Assembly (NCBI RefSeq): GCF_007994225.1
Contig: NZ_VLLL01000008.1
Span: 159,695 to 223,694 of the forward strand
DNA: 64,000 bases
Direction of reading: 5' to 3'
Source of the DNA: Stackebrandtia albiflava
Lineage (GTDB): Bacteria > Actinomycetota > Actinomycetes > Mycobacteriales > Micromonosporaceae
Below are positions 1-9,031 of the stretch, piece after piece (positions within the stretch are counted from its first letter, which is position 1; every line of letters begins with the position of its first letter). Made by a program: the position numbers and the translations under genes. The notes beneath the pieces were generated by a model, which did not search any database, was not told the DNA's origin, and worked only from the letters and a program-made list of their open reading frames with translations.

Positions 1-1
1 A

Positions 2-1342
2 GGTTATCGAGGTGACGAGTGGGAGGAGTTCTACGAGTTCACCGGTACCAAGCTTCAGGAGTTCCCCCTCCCCGCCACACTCCCCCTCGACCTTGGCCGT
101 CGGCTCGACACACTTGCCCAGGAGCTCGCCGCACAGGAACCCGCCGCTGTCTGTGCGACCGACACTCCCACCCGCGACCGGCTCGACCAGGCCGCCGCCG
201 CGCATGCCCGGATCCGTGCCCGGATGATCGCCCTGCAGGAAGAACTCGACTGGCAGGTCTACGGCCGGTACGACCTGATCCCGGAAGCCGACCGGGCCGC
301 CCTACAGGCCCCCGACCTCGACGAGGTTCCCGGTATCGCCCTGGGGGAGCGGCCGTTCGAGATCGTCATGGCCCGCAAAATGGCCGCCGGGGAGCTCGAC
401 ACCCAGTGGTTCGCGCGACACGGCTCCACACCGATCACCGAGATCCCCACGCACTGGCCACAGTGGTACCGAGACCTGGTGCAGCGCCGGATCGACAAGA
501 TCGAGTCGCACGCGCACATCGCCCTGATCGAGCGGCCGGAATGCAAACGCCGCTGGTCCACCGACCCGTGGCAGAAGAAGGAGACCGCCGCGCTACGGGA
601 CTGGCTGCTGGATGCTTGCGAGGATCGCGACCTGTGGTTCGACAATGCCGGTAACCCGGCGCCGTTGACCGTCAACCAGCTCGCCGACCGGCTCCGCGCC
701 AACTCGGATGTCGTCTCGGTGTTGCGGCTGTACGCCGGTCCGAACGCCGACATCGCCGCCGTCGTCGCGAAATTGATCGAGGACGAGCACGTGCCCTACC
801 TGGCGGCGCTTCGCTATAAGGACTCCGGCCTACGGAAACGTGTCCAATGGGAGCGGACCTGGGCGCTGCAACGCGAAGAGGACCGCACCGGTGACCGGCG
901 CGACATCCCCGTGCCACCCAAGTACGGCTCCGGCGACTTCCGCAAGACCAGCTACTGGCGGCACCGCGGCAAACTCGATGTCCCCAAGGAACGCTTCATT
1001 TCCTACCCGGAGGCGTCCCCCGATACCGACCCGTCGCTGCTTCTCGGGTGGGCCGGCTGGGACCACGCCCAAGCCGCCCACGCCCTCGTCACCATCCTGC
1101 AAGCCAGGGCGGCCCAGTGGGCCGACGACATCGAGCGACTGACGCCGTTGGTCGCAGGTCTCGCCGAGATCATGCCCTGGGTGCGGCAATGGCACGATGA
1201 GATCGACCGGACCTATGGTTCGAGTCCGGCCCAGGACTACGGCACCTACCTGGCCGAAGAACAACAGCGGCTCGGCCTGTCGGACACCGCACTCGCCGAA
1301 TGGCGGCCGACCGCCACCCGTGGACGGAGGAAGCAGACATGA
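2..1342 (+). CDS. pglX: BREX-2 adenine methyltransferase PglX, C-terminal part (cut by window start)
   Basis: The reading frame is open from base 2, so only the last 446 residues are present. The N6-adenine methyltransferase catalytic core of PglX should lie upstream, outside the window. The visible part has the 'LQEELDWQVYGRYDLI' stretch and a run of Trp/Arg-rich segments (LVQRRIDKIE, TDPWQKKE, WERTWALQREEDR, DFRKTSYWRHRGKLDVPKERF) that I recognise from the C-termini of BREX-2 PglX proteins. In BREX/Pgl, PglX marks host DNA and is needed for phage restriction. The stop overlaps the pglY start as ATGA, and the following pglY-pglZ-brxD-brxHI order confirms the identity. pglW, if present, lies outside this window. 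Confidence 0.9.
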   Translation, partial: GYRGDEWEEFYEFTGTKLQEFPLPATLPLDLGRRLDTLAQELAAQEPAAVCATDTPTRDRLDQAAAAHARIRARMIALQEELDWQVYGRYDLIPEADRAALQAPDLDEVPGIALGERPFEIVMARKMAAGELDTQWFARHGSTPITEIPTHWPQWYRDLVQRRIDKIESHAHIALIERPECKRRWSTDPWQKKETAALRDWLLDACEDRDLWFDNAGNPAPLTVNQLADRLRANSDVVSVLRLYAGPNADIAAVVAKLIEDEHVPYLAALRYKDSGLRKRVQWERTWALQREEDRTGDRRDIPVPPKYGSGDFRKTSYWRHRGKLDVPKERFISYPEASPDTDPSLLLGWAGWDHAQAAHALVTILQARAAQWADDIERLTPLVAGLAEIMPWVRQWHDEIDRTYGSSPAQDYGTYLAEEQQRLGLSDTALAEWRPTATRGRRKQT

Positions 1343-4300
1343 CCCGCACGCTGGACGACATCTTCGACATCCCCGAGTCGGTCCAAGCCGGCGACTGGGT
1401 CATGGTGCTCGGCCGCGACACCATGGACGACGTCGACAAGCTGCTGGCCGAATACGTCGTCACCGACCAGCTCGCCGAATGCTTCGACGAAGCCCTCACA
1501 CTGGTGCGGACCGCCGTCACCACCGGGGTGTCGCAGGCCGCCTACCTGGAAGGCTCCTTCGGTGCCGGTAAATCGCACTTCCTGGGTGTACTCAAGGCGA
1601 TCCTGCAACACCACCCGAACGCCCGCGGCAAGCACGGTCTGACCAAGACCATCGCCACGCACGACGCATGGCTGCCGGGTAAGAGGTTCCTGCAGATCAC
1701 GCAACACATGATCGACGCCCAGAGCCTGGAAGACGCCATCCTCGGCCGCTACGTCGACACGGTGCGCGAACACCACCCCGGCAAGCCACTACCCGTGGTG
1801 TACCAGTCCGACACCCTGATCGCCGACGCCAAGGCGCTACGTCGCCGGATCGGCGACGACGCCTTCATCGGCGGCCTGTTCGAAGCCGAATCCGACGGCA
1901 CCTCGTCCGACTCCATCCATGACGCCTGGGACGAATCCGGCTGGGACACCGACCGGTTGGACGAGGCCTTCGCCGCCGCCCCCGAAAGCAGCGAACGACA
2001 GGAACTCGTCAGCGCACTCATCGGCCGCGGCGCCCACTTCGCCAGTTACCACGACTCCTTCCGCGGCAGCGGCCGCGGCTTCATCGACCTGGACACCGGG
2101 CTCGCCCGAATCAGCGCACACGCCAAAGACGTGCTCGGGTACGACGCCGTGGTCCTCCACCTGGACGAGACCGTTCTGTGGCTGTCGCAGTTCACCGGCG
2201 ACATCGTCCGCATGAACGCCGAAACCCAGAAGCTCTCCAAGCTGGTGGAATCCGCCGAGACCCACCGGCCCGCGCCCATCATCAGCTTCCTGCCGCGGCA
2301 ACGCGACCTGATCGACATCCTCAACAAGGGCGTCAGCGGACGAGAGGTCCAATCCGTCTCCGACCAGGCCGAATACGGTGCCGGACGGTTCCAGCCGATC
2401 AAACTGTCGGACGAGAACCTGCCCACCGTGGTGCAGGAACGCCTACTGCGTCCCAAGAGCCCCGACGCGGCCGACGCACTCGATGCCGCCTTCGACCAGA
2501 CCGCCAACAGCCGCACCGACATCTGGGACACCCTGCTGGACGCCCAAGGTGAAACCGGCACCGCCGCACAGTTCCGCAAGAGCTACCCGTTCTCGCCGGC
2601 GTTCCTGCACGTCATGGTCAACGTGTCCAGTGCACTGCAACGCACCCGCTCGGCATTGAAACTCATGAGCGAGATGCTCGGCGCCCACCGTGAGCTCCCG
2701 TTGGGCAAGCTGATGCCGGTGGGCGCGATCTTCCAGGCCCTCTGCGACAGCGCCGAACGGCCGTTCCCCGGCCGGCTCAGAGACGAGTTCGACAAGACCA
2801 AGCAGTTCTACCACCAGCGGCTACGGCCCTTCCTGGCGCGGCGCCACAACCTCAGTGACGCCGACATCGTGGACGGGAAGACCACCGCCGGCTACGACGC
2901 CGACGACCTGATCGTCAAGACCCTGCTGCTGTCGGCCCTGGTGACGATTCCCGCGCTACAGGAACTCACCGCCTCCCGACTGCACGCGTTGAACCTCGGC
3001 GCGGTCACCGCCCGAGTACCCGGCACCGAAGTACGGACCGTGGCGCAGACCCTGCGTGACCTGGGCGCGGAGTTCGGTGACTTCCACGTCACCCAGGACC
3101 CGGACCCCAGAGTGGACGTCAACCTCATCGGAGTCGACACCCATCGCATCATTCAACTGGCCGGCCCCCAGTACGACTCACCCGAGGACCGGCAACGCAA
3201 ACTACGACAACTGCTGTGGGCGGAGCTCGGCCTCACAGACGACGGCACACCCACCGCCGTCAAGACCATCGTCTGGCGGGGCACCGAACGCACCGTGGAA
3301 GTCGTATACGGCAACGTCCGGGAACAGGCCACCGCGACCTTCCACCCGGATCGGCCCGGAGCGATCAAGGTACTGATCGACTACCCGTTCGACACCGGCA
3401 ACTTCGGTCCCAGCGACGACCGCGGCAAGGTGGCCAACGTCGCCGCCGAAGTCGACGAACCGCCGTTGACCTTCGCGTGGCTGCCGTCGTTCTTCCAACA
3501 CGATCGACTACAGGAACTCGGCCAGCTGGTCATCATCGACGCGCTGCTGAGTCAGGACCGGCTCGCCGAACTCACCGGGAACCTCACCAGCGACGAACGG
3601 GTACACGCGCGCGGTCAGTTGGAAAGCCGCCGCAGCAACCTGACCAGCCGGATCGTCGGCGTGCTCAAGCAGGCCTACGGCGTCGCAGGAGTCGTGCCGA
3701 TCGATGTGGAGGCCCACGACGTCGACCACTTCTGCGCCGTCGACCGACAGCTTGAACTGGCGAAGCCGTCGGCGGGTCAGCCGCTACGCGAGGCCTTCAC
3801 CCGCGCCTGCCACCAACTGCTGGCCCACAACTACCCGACCCATCCGGATCTGGACGCCGACGGCACCGGTAAACCGGTGCGTATCGGAGACCTCAACAAG
3901 GTGCTGTCAGCGGTGGAGCGCGCCGCACAGCTACCCGACCGACGCCTCGAACTGGAGATCTCGGAGAAATCGGTACTGCGCAGGATCGCCAATCCCCTGG
4001 AGATCGCCACCGTCGGTGAGGTCTTCGTGCTGCGGCAGGACTGGCAGCTGCGACTCGATCGGCTCGCCGCGGCCGCCGGCGCCACCGGGGACCTCTCGGT
4101 GCGGCGACTTCGCGGCTGGGTCGATGAGGAAGTTCCGGGCCTGCCGCCGCTCGTCGTCGACCTGCTGGTGCACGTCTACGCCAACCTCGCCGACCGGAGC
4201 TGGCTGATGGCCGGGCAACCGATCGACCCGCAGGCACTCGGCAAGATGCACGCCGACGCGGTCCTCCGGAAGCCCGAACTGCCTCCGCGTGACGCATTCG

Positions 4301-5079
4301 AATCGGCCTCCACCCGAGCCACCGACATCTTCGGTGCCGAACGTCGCGTCGCCTACACCTCCCGGTCCACCCAGGCGCTCTTCCGGCATGTGCGGGAGTC
4401 CGCCCAACAGGCACTCAGTGGGATGGACGCCCTCCGGTCGGACCTGGAAGAACGGGCGCGCGTACTCGGGTTGTCACCGGAGAGCGCGCGTTTGTCCACA
4501 GTCAAGGAACTGTGGACGGTGCTCAGCGACCTCGTGTCGCACACCACTGCCACGCCGCTGCTGCAGGAGCTCGCCGACGCCACCCTGCCCAAGGACGCCG
4601 GCGTCTACAAGAACGCCCTGGAGACTGCACGAGGCGTCAGGGAGGCGCTGCTGCGCACCCACTGGAACATCCTCGACAGCCTGGTCGGCCTGGCGGAAGG
4701 CGGCAGCGAACAGTCGCGCTCGGCCGCCTCGATCCTCGAACAGCTCCGCAAGGTGGCACGCGAGGACGAACTCACACAGCGGCTCGCGCCGGCACTCGAT
4801 GAGGCGGTCGGGCAGGCATCCGCCCTGTTCGCCGCCGCGGTCAACCGGCCGACCCCACCGCAACCCGACCTGCCGCCCGACCCGCCGGTCGGCGCGACAC
4901 GGGCGGCTTCGACGACTGCGGAGGAAACAACGGTCACCATGCCGCCACCCCCGCACATCAACGCCGTCACCAAACAGGTGACCGGGCGCGATGCCGCCGG
5001 CATCGTGGCCGAGTTGACCGCGACACTGCGCGCCGATCCCGATGCCCGGTTCGAGATCACATGGCGGAAGATGGACTGA
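1339..5079 (+). CDS. pglY: BREX-2 ATPase PglY
   Basis: This 1,246-residue protein is the large P-loop ATPase of BREX-2. The Walker A motif GSFGAGKS is at about residues 72-79, followed by a long helical body. The C-terminal end (residues ~1175-1210) is Pro-rich before a short conserved tail (VTGRDAAGIVAEL). I chose the ATG at 1339 because it forms an ATGA overlap with the pglX stop and has GGAGG at 1326-1330 at good spacing. An in-frame ATG at 1300 would add 13 residues and overlap pglX further without a better ribosome site. Length matches PglY (about 1,200-1,300 aa). Function in phage exclusion is known at system level; the exact biochemical role of PglY is not settled. Confidence 0.93.
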   Translation: MTRTLDDIFDIPESVQAGDWVMVLGRDTMDDVDKLLAEYVVTDQLAECFDEALTLVRTAVTTGVSQAAYLEGSFGAGKSHFLGVLKAILQHHPNARGKHGLTKTIATHDAWLPGKRFLQITQHMIDAQSLEDAILGRYVDTVREHHPGKPLPVVYQSDTLIADAKALRRRIGDDAFIGGLFEAESDGTSSDSIHDAWDESGWDTDRLDEAFAAAPESSERQELVSALIGRGAHFASYHDSFRGSGRGFIDLDTGLARISAHAKDVLGYDAVVLHLDETVLWLSQFTGDIVRMNAETQKLSKLVESAETHRPAPIISFLPRQRDLIDILNKGVSGREVQSVSDQAEYGAGRFQPIKLSDENLPTVVQERLLRPKSPDAADALDAAFDQTANSRTDIWDTLLDAQGETGTAAQFRKSYPFSPAFLHVMVNVSSALQRTRSALKLMSEMLGAHRELPLGKLMPVGAIFQALCDSAERPFPGRLRDEFDKTKQFYHQRLRPFLARRHNLSDADIVDGKTTAGYDADDLIVKTLLLSALVTIPALQELTASRLHALNLGAVTARVPGTEVRTVAQTLRDLGAEFGDFHVTQDPDPRVDVNLIGVDTHRIIQLAGPQYDSPEDRQRKLRQLLWAELGLTDDGTPTAVKTIVWRGTERTVEVVYGNVREQATATFHPDRPGAIKVLIDYPFDTGNFGPSDDRGKVANVAAEVDEPPLTFAWLPSFFQHDRLQELGQLVIIDALLSQDRLAELTGNLTSDERVHARGQLESRRSNLTSRIVGVLKQAYGVAGVVPIDVEAHDVDHFCAVDRQLELAKPSAGQPLREAFTRACHQLLAHNYPTHPDLDADGTGKPVRIGDLNKVLSAVERAAQLPDRRLELEISEKSVLRRIANPLEIATVGEVFVLRQDWQLRLDRLAAAAGATGDLSVRRLRGWVDEEVPGLPPLVVDLLVHVYANLADRSWLMAGQPIDPQALGKMHADAVLRKPELPPRDAFESASTRATDIFGAERRVAYTSRSTQALFRHVRESAQQALSGMDALRSDLEERARVLGLSPESARLSTVKELWTVLSDLVSHTTATPLLQELADATLPKDAGVYKNALETARGVREALLRTHWNILDSLVGLAEGGSEQSRSAASILEQLRKVAREDELTQRLAPALDEAVGQASALFAAAVNRPTPPQPDLPPDPPVGATRAASTTAEETTVTMPPPPHINAVTKQVTGRDAAGIVAELTATLRADPDARFEITWRKMD

Positions 5080-5081
5080 CT

Positions 5082-7730
5082 ATGTCCGTATCCGCAGGTA
5101 CCGTGCTCCCCGAGGCACGCCAGACGATGGTGCACGCCAAGGTCGTGGAACTGCTCAAGCAGCGTGCCGCCAAACCCGGCGAGTCCGCCGTGCTGCTGCT
5201 GCAGGCGGCACCGGTCTGGAACGGCCCGGAGACGTTCCCGGTACCCGGAGGTGACAGCCACCCCGGCGCCGAGGTGCGGGTGGTCCCGGCAGACAGCCCG
5301 CTGGCCGTCATGGAGGCGCTCAGCGGCGCCTCCAAGGACGAGGTCACCGTCATCGTGTCGCCATACGGCGATGAACTGGGCGCCAACGTGCTCGCCCGGG
5401 TGTACAAACGTCGCGCCCAGAGCCTCGACCTGTGGGAGATCATCCGAGTCGAAACCGGGGCACTACGGCTCGGCACCGACATCGGCAAACAGCACGACCG
5501 GCTCGCCGAGGCCGTGTTGGCGACCCCCAACCTGTTGACGAGGATCCGAGGCCAGGTGCTCCGGCGCGCCGACCTGCTGGAACGGTTGGCGGCCCACCGG
5601 CTCGGCTACGCCCCGACCCATCGGGTCGACGCCGCCACCCTGCTGGAGTGGAGCCGCGACGACTCCCGCGTCCACGGATACCTGCAGTACCCGGCAACCG
5701 ACATCGACGAACTCGACGCCTACCTCGTCGAGACCGTCGGGCCGGTCGCACAGATCGTGCTCGGGCTGGCCAGGCACCGGAAGAACTACGACGCCATCCC
5801 GCTCGGGCTACTGCTCGCCGAGATATACGGCGACAGCGACCTACCCCCCGATGCCGTGGCGGACGCCAAGGCCCGCCTCGAAGTGGGCTACTTCCCCGCC
5901 GACGCACCCACCGAAGACGCCCTGCGCACCTTCGGGGAGACCTGCCTCGCATTCACCACCCGATGGTCGGACAACGTCCACACCAGTCGTGCCGTCACCG
6001 ACATGTACGACCGCGCCGCGGCCATCCTCACCGAACTGCGGGCCACCCGGTTCGCCACCCACAGCGGCCTACTCTCCGCAGGTTTCGACGCCCGCAGCAT
6101 CGCCTTCGCCAACCAGATCGCACGGTCGCTGCCGGCACCCAACCGCAACGAGCTCGACGCCGCCGAGGAGTCGCTCGCGCGTTTGATTGCGCACCGAGTG
6201 GCCCGGCGGGAACCCGAACGGGGAGAACCCGCCCGCTGCGCCATGCGGTTGCTGCGGTGGCTGGCAACGCCGACACCGGACATCAACTCCATCAGCGCCG
6301 GGGTCGAATGGCAGATACGGGAAGGCGCCTGGGTAGACCGCGCACTGCGGATGATTCGTCGCCCGGACCTGGCGGGTGGTGGAAGCGCCTTCGCGGCCCT
6401 GTTCGAGGCGTGCCGCGCCCGGCGCGCGGCGCTCGACGCGGCTTTCGCCAAGCGTCTCGCCGCCTGGCACGGCCAGGACACCGAACGGCTCGTTCTCGCC
6501 GAGTCGCTGCTCACCCGCATCGCGCGGCCGGTCGCCGAACAGGCCGCGCCGCTCATCATCGTGATCGACGGTGCCACGGCCGCCGACGGCATCGTGCTGG
6601 CAGAACAGCTCACCGCCCAAGGCTGGCGGGAAACCGGCCGGGACGAGACCGGCAGGGAAGGCGCACTCTCCGTACTGCCGTCTGCGACCCGGTACTCCCG
6701 CACCAGCCTGCTCTCCGGACGGCTCGTCGTCGGCGGCCAGCACGAGGAGGACACCGGGTTCACCCGGTTCTGGGGGCGGCGAACCGCGAAACTCTTCCAC
6801 AAGGACGATCTACGCCCCGGAATCGGTGAGCAGATATCCGCCGAGGTGACCGCCGCATTGGCCGAACCGAGCACCGTCGTCGGTGTCGTGCTCAACACCA
6901 TCGACGAGGCACTGAACTCCGACGAACGGATGGAGGAGCCGCTGTGGAACATCGACCGACTCGACTACCTCAAAGTGTTGATGAAACAGAGTGCGCTAGC
7001 GGGGCGTCCGGTCGTCATCACTTCCGACCACGGTCACATCAGTGATTTCGGCGAGGGAACCAAGACTCTCGCCGGTGAATCCGCACGGTACCGGACCGCG
7101 GTACCACCACCCGGAGACGGCGAACTGGTCTTCTCCGGCCCTCGTGTGCTGCACCGCGACGGGACCGTCGTACTGCCCTATGACGAACGCATCCGTTACG
7201 GCAACCGGAAAGCCGGTTATCACGGCGGCGCGTCCCTCGCCGAAACCGTGATCCCGATCCTGGTGTTCCTGCCGGCCGGCGTGAAACGCCCCGTGAAGTG
7301 GCACGACTACGACAAACCGGAACGGCACGAACCGGTGTGGTGGAACAAGGGCGTCGCCGCTGAGCAGACCCCCCCGACTCGACGCGCACCACGACAGACC
7401 GAAACCCTGTTCGACACCGACACTCTCGGCCATCGGCTCTGCGCCACCCCGTTGTATGCGGCGCAACGTGATGCCGTCCGGCACAAACCGCGTGACGAAC
7501 AGGTCATCACGCTCATCAACGCGCTGGCGGAGGCGGGCGGACGGCTCCCCATCGCGCGAGTCGCCGAACTCGTCGAGCTCGCCGTCTTCCGAATCGACGG
7601 CTACATCGCCACCCTGCAACGAATCCTGAACCTGGATGGCTATCGGGTACTCGCCAAGAACGACGACGACCGGACCATCGTGCTCGACCGCAAACTCCTC
7701 AGTGAACAGTTCCTCGGAGGACGCGAATGA
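5082..7730 (+). CDS. pglZ: BREX-2 phosphatase-superfamily protein PglZ
   Basis: PglZ is the hallmark protein of BREX systems and belongs to the alkaline phosphatase superfamily. The metal-site motifs are visible: IIVIDGA with Asp496, and TSDHGH with Asp649/His650/His652. A C-terminal winged-helix-like segment (residues ~800-882) follows a Thr/Arg-rich linker. I prefer the ATG at 5082, two bases after the pglY stop, with GGAAG and GATGGA upstream. An in-frame ATG at 5061 would add seven residues and overlap pglY by 19 bases but lacks a ribosome site. The 882-residue length fits BREX-2 PglZ. The stop overlaps brxD as ATGA, so translation is probably coupled. Confidence 0.95.
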   Translation: MSVSAGTVLPEARQTMVHAKVVELLKQRAAKPGESAVLLLQAAPVWNGPETFPVPGGDSHPGAEVRVVPADSPLAVMEALSGASKDEVTVIVSPYGDELGANVLARVYKRRAQSLDLWEIIRVETGALRLGTDIGKQHDRLAEAVLATPNLLTRIRGQVLRRADLLERLAAHRLGYAPTHRVDAATLLEWSRDDSRVHGYLQYPATDIDELDAYLVETVGPVAQIVLGLARHRKNYDAIPLGLLLAEIYGDSDLPPDAVADAKARLEVGYFPADAPTEDALRTFGETCLAFTTRWSDNVHTSRAVTDMYDRAAAILTELRATRFATHSGLLSAGFDARSIAFANQIARSLPAPNRNELDAAEESLARLIAHRVARREPERGEPARCAMRLLRWLATPTPDINSISAGVEWQIREGAWVDRALRMIRRPDLAGGGSAFAALFEACRARRAALDAAFAKRLAAWHGQDTERLVLAESLLTRIARPVAEQAAPLIIVIDGATAADGIVLAEQLTAQGWRETGRDETGREGALSVLPSATRYSRTSLLSGRLVVGGQHEEDTGFTRFWGRRTAKLFHKDDLRPGIGEQISAEVTAALAEPSTVVGVVLNTIDEALNSDERMEEPLWNIDRLDYLKVLMKQSALAGRPVVITSDHGHISDFGEGTKTLAGESARYRTAVPPPGDGELVFSGPRVLHRDGTVVLPYDERIRYGNRKAGYHGGASLAETVIPILVFLPAGVKRPVKWHDYDKPERHEPVWWNKGVAAEQTPPTRRAPRQTETLFDTDTLGHRLCATPLYAAQRDAVRHKPRDEQVITLINALAEAGGRLPIARVAELVELAVFRIDGYIATLQRILNLDGYRVLAKNDDDRTIVLDRKLLSEQFLGGRE

Positions 7731-9031
7731 CCACGATAAGCCCCGCCCGCCGCCGCGACGTCATAGACGCCCTCCGACGCGGCACGGTGCCGTACGCCGG
7801 GCTCGACCTGTTCGCCGTCGGTCTGGAACGGTTCGAATCCGCCATCGACGACGAGCTCGCCACCGTCACCGGCAGCGGCGCCATGTTCAAGGCGGTCAGA
7901 GGCGAGTACGGCTCGGGTAAGACCTTCTTCGCGCGCTGGCTCGCCGAACGCGCGAAACGACACGAGATGGCCACCAGCGAGATCCAGATCTCCGAAACCG
8001 AAACACCACTACACCGGTTGGAGACGGTCTACCGTCGCCTGGTGGAACGGCTCGCCACCGCCGCGCACCCGCCGAGCGCACTGCGGGAGATCGTCGACAG
8101 CTGGTTCTACTCCCTCGAAGAAGACGTTCTCGCCGCCGGTGACATCGATGATGAGTCCGCGTTGGCCGCCGCCGTGGAAACCCTCATGGAGAAGCGCCTG
8201 GCCGCGGTCGCTCGAACGACACCGGCGTTCGCGGCGGCCCTGCGCGCATACCGGCGCGCCCGGATCGCCGACGACACCGTGCTCGCGGAAGGGCTGATCT
8301 CCTGGATCGGCGGCCAACCCAACGTGTCGGCGAGCGTGAAACGGGCCGCGAACATCAAAGGCGACCTCGACCACTTCGGTGCACTCGGCTTCCTGCAGGG
8401 GCTGCTCACGGTGCTGCGCGATTCCGGGCACCCGGGGCTCCTCGTGGTGCTCGACGAGATCGAGACGCTGCAACGAGTGCGCGGGGACGTCCGAGAGAAG
8501 GGGCTCAACGCGCTCCGGCAGCTCCTCGACGAGATCGACGCCGGCCGGTTTCCCGGCCTGTACCTGGTGATAACCGGTACGCCACCGTTCTTCGACGGGG
8601 CACAAGGCGTTCAACGGCTGCCACCACTGGCACAGCGGTTGGCGACCGACTTCGCCGATCCCCGCTTCGACAATCCACGTGCGGTACAGATCCGACTCAC
8701 CGGCTTCGACATCGACAAGCTCGTCCTGTTGGGCAAGGCCGTGCGCGACCTGTACGCCGACGGGGCACGACAACGCGTGCGAACCGTCGTCGACGACGAG
8801 TACATCGCCACTCTGGCGACGGCGGTCACCGGCGGACTCGGCGGCAAGGTCGGTGTGGCACCCCGCATCTTCCTGCGGAAACTCATCGGTGACGTACTCG
8901 ATCGGGTCGACCAGTTCGACGACTTCGACCCGCGGCGGCACTACCGGCTCACGCTCGCACCCCACGAGCTCACCGATGTGGAACGCAACGCCGCGGCCGC
9001 ATCGGCCGACGACGTGGACCTGTCGTCGTGA
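7727..9031 (+). CDS. brxD: BREX ATP-binding protein BrxD
   Basis: This 434-residue AAA-type ATPase carries Walker A GEYGSGKT (Lys65) and Walker B LLVVLDEIE, followed by an ITGTPPFFDG sensor-like segment. It fits BrxD, which in type 2 BREX is encoded next to the BrxHI helicase and downstream of pglZ. The start overlaps the pglZ stop (ATGA) and the stop overlaps the next GTG start (GTGA), so the genes form one tightly coupled transcript. BrxD and BrxHI are the accessory pair that separates BREX-2 from the original Streptomyces Pgl set. Identity rests on motifs plus gene order. Confidence 0.9.
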   Translation: MTTISPARRRDVIDALRRGTVPYAGLDLFAVGLERFESAIDDELATVTGSGAMFKAVRGEYGSGKTFFARWLAERAKRHEMATSEIQISETETPLHRLETVYRRLVERLATAAHPPSALREIVDSWFYSLEEDVLAAGDIDDESALAAAVETLMEKRLAAVARTTPAFAAALRAYRRARIADDTVLAEGLISWIGGQPNVSASVKRAANIKGDLDHFGALGFLQGLLTVLRDSGHPGLLVVLDEIETLQRVRGDVREKGLNALRQLLDEIDAGRFPGLYLVITGTPPFFDGAQGVQRLPPLAQRLATDFADPRFDNPRAVQIRLTGFDIDKLVLLGKAVRDLYADGARQRVRTVVDDEYIATLATAVTGGLGGKVGVAPRIFLRKLIGDVLDRVDQFDDFDPRRHYRLTLAPHELTDVERNAAAASADDVDLSS